NCBI RefSeq assembly: GCF_030813435.1
Contig: NZ_JAUSUG010000021.1
Coordinates: 47,918-111,917, forward strand
Length of the DNA: 64,000 bases
Direction: 5' to 3'
Origin: Evansella vedderi
GTDB taxonomy: Bacteria; Bacillota; Bacilli; Bacillales; Salisediminibacteriaceae
Positions within the stretch are counted from its first letter, which is position 1. Each line of letters begins with the position of its first letter. A program made the position numbers and the translations under genes. Below the pieces are notes generated by a model. It did no database searches. It had not been told where the DNA came from and saw only the letters and a program-made list of their open reading frames with translations. Shown here piece by piece: positions 61,685-64,000 of this stretch.

Positions 61685-61873
61685 CTAGTATTATATAACC
61701 ACTATTCACCAGGTACGTCAATGGATATTTATTGACATTCTACCATTTTTGTGTTAGGTAAATGTTGGTAACCTTGTTTTTGGAAAAGTAATAAGGAAAA
61801 AGCAACTAGGAAAACAATAGTTTGGATAGGGTATAACTAAAACGAGGATGTATTTAGAAAGGAATGCTTTAGT

Positions 61874-62791
61874 GTGAAATTTACCTTTTTAGGGACCGGA
61901 TCTGGAGTTCCAGCCAAGCATCGAAATGTTTCCTCCCTTGCCTTGCACTTAATGGATAAAAAGGGCGCTATTTGGCTCTTTGATTGTGGGGAAGGAACAC
62001 AACAGCAAATATTACATACAAAAATTAAGCTTCGAAAAATAGAAAAAATTTTTATCACTCATTTACATGGAGACCATATTTTTGGTTTACCTGGCTTATT
62101 AGGGAGCAGATCCTTTCAAGGGGGCGAAACGCCTCTAAAACTATATGGGCCAAAGGGGATAAAGGAGTATATAGATATTTCTTTGCGGGTTAGCGGAACC
62201 TATTTAAGATACCCCTTAACAATCAAAGAATTTGAAGAGACCGGCCAACTCATTGAAGAGAAAGACTTTACAGTATGGACTGGAGTATTGGTTCATGGAT
62301 TACCTTCTTTTGGATTTAGATTGGAACAAAGGGATTCCCCTGGTTCGTTGCTTATGGATAAGGTGAAGGAAGCAGACATTCCCATTGGACCTTTATTGCA
62401 GAAGCTTAAGGAAGGAGAAAAAGTTCAACTCCCCGATGGACGGTTTTTTTATGGGAAAAACTTTGTGGGGCCTCCTAAAAAAGGAAAGGTTATTGCTGTT
62501 CTAGGGGATACAAGGTTTACAGATGGAGCGGTCCAATTGGCATCAGGAGCGGATACACTTATCCATGAAGCCACCTTCTCCAGTGAGGACCATGTAATAG
62601 CCGAGGAATATTTTCACTCTACTACGGTACAAGCTGCGGAAGTGGCAAAGCTTGCTAGTGCAAAGCAATTAATTTTAAATCATATAAGCTCCAGGTATCA
62701 ACAAGAAGATACTCACCAGCTTCTAGCTGAAGCAAGAGAGATTTTTCCTAATACATTTATAGCAGAGGACTTTTCCAGCTTCGATTGCTGA
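61874..62791 (+). CDS. rnz: Ribonuclease Z
   Basis: The 3-prime processing endonuclease for tRNA precursors lacking an encoded CCA. The 305-residue metallo-beta-lactamase protein has [16 protein letters not shown] at the start, the zinc motif [13 protein letters not shown], the exosite arm around residues 155-175, [11 protein letters not shown] with the bridging Asp, and HEATFSSED and LNHISSRY near the end. It is nearly the same length as B. subtilis Rnz. The GTG start lies 8 nt after AAAGGA. Monocistronic. Confidence 0.96.
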   Translation: MKFTFLGTGSGVPAKHRNVSSLALHLMDKKGAIWLFDCGEGTQQQILHTKIKLRKIEKIFITHLHGDHIFGLPGLLGSRSFQGGETPLKLYGPKGIKEYIDISLRVSGTYLRYPLTIKEFEETGQLIEEKDFTVWTGVLVHGLPSFGFRLEQRDSPGSLLMDKVKEADIPIGPLLQKLKEGEKVQLPDGRFFYGKNFVGPPKKGKVIAVLGDTRFTDGAVQLASGADTLIHEATFSSEDHVIAEEYFHSTTVQAAEVAKLASAKQLILNHISSRYQQEDTHQLLAEAREIFPNTFIAEDFSSFDC

Positions 62792-63125
62792 TTTCAAAAA
62801 TGGAAAAATTAATTGCACCACCATTTAGCCGATATTGATAAACTAATAGCCATGAAATTGGTGGATATTTTAGAGATGATTATAATTAAGCTTAGGAATT
62901 ACTACATAACCGTGGCCACGGGTGGTAAAGACTACATTTTCGTCTTTAAAGTCATAACACATCTAGGAAATATGTAATATTTCAAATGTTGTAATTGTCA
63001 CCCTAGGGAAGCCATGAAGTATAACCTTTATTTGGACACTTGGGTTATATGGAGCCAATAGTGTAACCGGCCCTCTTATTTAATTTTTTTTCAAGTAAAA
63101 ATTTATTTAAGAGGAGAAATGGAAA
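62792..63125. other. Intergenic region between rnz and the secreted-protein gene
   Basis: AT-rich spacer. A short GC island (CCGTGGCCACGGGTGG near 62910) contains the palindrome CCGTGGCCACGG, which may act as an rnz terminator without a T-tract. No other feature was seen. Confidence 0.45.
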
Positions 63126-63710
63126 ATGAACAAATTATTTGCAGTCTTTTTTACGACAGTTATTCTTATGAGCATGGCTACTAGTGTTATGGCAAAACCC
63201 AACCCAGAGTTAACAGATGGCCGTAATGGTAATAGTGAAAAAAATGGTAGTTTTGATATTGTTGTTTCAGAAGGACCTTATTATGTTGGAGAAGAAATTA
63301 TAGTAGGAATCGAGAATTTAGTTATCGATGGCCCTATTGATACATTAGTTATCAATGGAATTGAAGAAATAAAATTACCTACAACGATTGGAAAGCATAC
63401 TGTAGAAGTAACAGCAACAACTTATTTTAAAAATGGAAAGAAAATTGGACAAATCCACACTCAAATTAGTGAGAGTATAACAATAACAGTAATAGAAAAG
63501 CCAGATTCTGTTTTACCAGTTGCGACAACCCTGTCATCAAGTTGGAACGGGGGGAATGAAAATAATACTGTACGAGTATATTACACAATTACAATAGATG
63601 GCCAAACTATTAACCATCATACAAACTTTAATCATAAAGATAGGGAAGCAGGTTTAAAGGAAGTTGAAAAAGACGGAAATCAATTTATAGTTCTTTACCT
63701 TGCTCCCTAA
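63126..63710 (+). CDS. Small secreted protein, hypothetical
   Basis: A 194-residue protein with a clear signal peptide (LFAVFFTTVILMSMATSVMA, cleavage before KPNPE). The mature part is beta-rich: SEGPYYVGEEIIVGIENLVI and TIGKHTVEVTATTYF look like an immunoglobulin-like or bacterial surface sandwich strand pattern, followed by a domain with VRVYYTITIDGQTINHHTNF. There are no cysteines, LPXTG or transmembrane anchor. I do not recognise the family; secretion into the medium or wall is inferred. GAGGAG lies just upstream of the ATG. Its stop is directly followed by a palindrome-rich element. Confidence 0.75.
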   Translation: MNKLFAVFFTTVILMSMATSVMAKPNPELTDGRNGNSEKNGSFDIVVSEGPYYVGEEIIVGIENLVIDGPIDTLVINGIEEIKLPTTIGKHTVEVTATTYFKNGKKIGQIHTQISESITITVIEKPDSVLPVATTLSSSWNGGNENNTVRVYYTITIDGQTINHHTNFNHKDREAGLKEVEKDGNQFIVLYLAP

Positions 63711-63714
63711 TTGA

Positions 63715-63885
63715 ACAAAAGCGCAATGCGCCTGCCTATCGAAGCGGCAACGCGCGCGTTGCCTATTCGAACGGAAAATGCTCTGATCGATAAAAAGCGC
63801 TTTTTTGCTTTTTATTCGGGCAGAAATTTTCTCGAGCAGATGGCGCATGAAGCTAGACGATTATTCAGCTACTGTTATCCACATT
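63715..63885. repeat. GC-rich palindrome-dense element at the window end
   Basis: A compact run of short palindromes starts right after the stop codon: AAAGCGCAATGCGCCT, GGCAACGCGCGCGTTGCC and AAAAAGCGCTTTTTT. CTCGAGCAGATGGCGCATGA follows. Base composition is well above the flanking DNA. The layout resembles small dispersed structured repeats of Bacillaceae rather than a gene; a 62-codon frame across it is probably chance. A transcript would fold strongly and could end the preceding message. The last bases, 63886-64000, are AT-rich with no feature seen. Confidence 0.6.
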
Positions 63886-64000
63886 CAGAAAAAATATAAT
63901 TTCCTCACTAGCGTTGCATAAAAGTCTAATAAAAAAGTCAATAACAAATATATGATATAACAGAATATTCCGATAATATTTTCTTGTAGAAAAAAGAAAA

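Noticed and set aside
63711..63899. 62-codon plus-strand frame at the window end
   Set aside because: It is a translation of a palindrome-dense repeat without a ribosome site.
1..64000. tRNA, rRNA, IS transposase, prophage and restriction or defence systems
   Set aside because: Searched by eye on both strands; none found.

Overview
The window is chromosomal DNA of a low-GC, spore-forming Bacillaceae. Evidence: two H-type small acid-soluble spore protein genes, an argCJBD-carAB-argF cluster in the Bacillus order, Bacillus-type Shine-Dalgarno sites, a tenA/thiXYZ/ylmB thiamine-salvage operon like that described in Bacillus halodurans, and TPP, SAM and c-di-GMP riboswitches. An alkaliphilic or salt-tolerant Bacillaceae is my guess from gene content, not something the sequence proves. 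I saw no tRNA, rRNA, IS transposase, prophage or CRISPR array.

Layout. 0-8.4 kb: the start of an aldo/keto reductase, ywbE followed by a seven-copy 52-bp repeat array, fdhD with an FdhF/YdeP-type molybdopterin oxidoreductase, a HAD phosphatase, an orphan PAS histidine kinase and two DUF2294 (MpsC-like) paralogs. 8.7-21.6 kb: a complete arginine pathway, argC-J-B-D-carA-carB-argF plus argG-argH, with promoter-overlapping ARG boxes in front of argC and argG. 22-29.5 kb: a redoxin gene interrupted by an in-frame UGA at the redox cysteine position with a SECIS-like hairpin just after it, two sspH genes, a three-gene oxidoreductase/nitrilase/dehydrogenase group divergent from an MtnE-like aminotransferase, and a DUF6944-type repetitive protein. 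29.6-35.6 kb: TPP riboswitch, ylmB, tenA, thiZ, thiX, thiY and a second thiY, punctuated by four copies of one palindromic element. 35.6-45 kb: an SDR with a substituted catalytic lysine, then a complete tad (Flp pilus) locus headed by a c-di-GMP-I riboswitch. 45.5-57.7 kb: a DUF2254 membrane protein, a two-gene 2-hydroxyacyl-CoA dehydratase activase-like pair, a YwbD-like methyltransferase, a glycerophosphodiesterase, aguA-aguB and a PNPOx-fold protein. 58-64 kb: an SfnG-like sulfone monooxygenase, a SAM riboswitch that seems to have lost its own gene, pgaC-pgaD, rnz and a small secreted protein.

How parts fit together. c-di-GMP probably links surface attachment (tad, by riboswitch) and perhaps exopolysaccharide (PgaCD-type synthases are c-di-GMP-activated in E. 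coli). The thiamine operon imports and deformylates degraded thiamine pyrimidine, then hydrolyses it for reuse. AguA/AguB convert agmatine to putrescine.

The strongest unexpected signal is the putative selenocysteine redoxin (22344-22841). After it come three tandem arrays at separate loci that share a ~52-bp pitch, the orphaned SAM riboswitch, and composite mobile-like repeats nested inside one another. All calls were made by reading; no database search was run.
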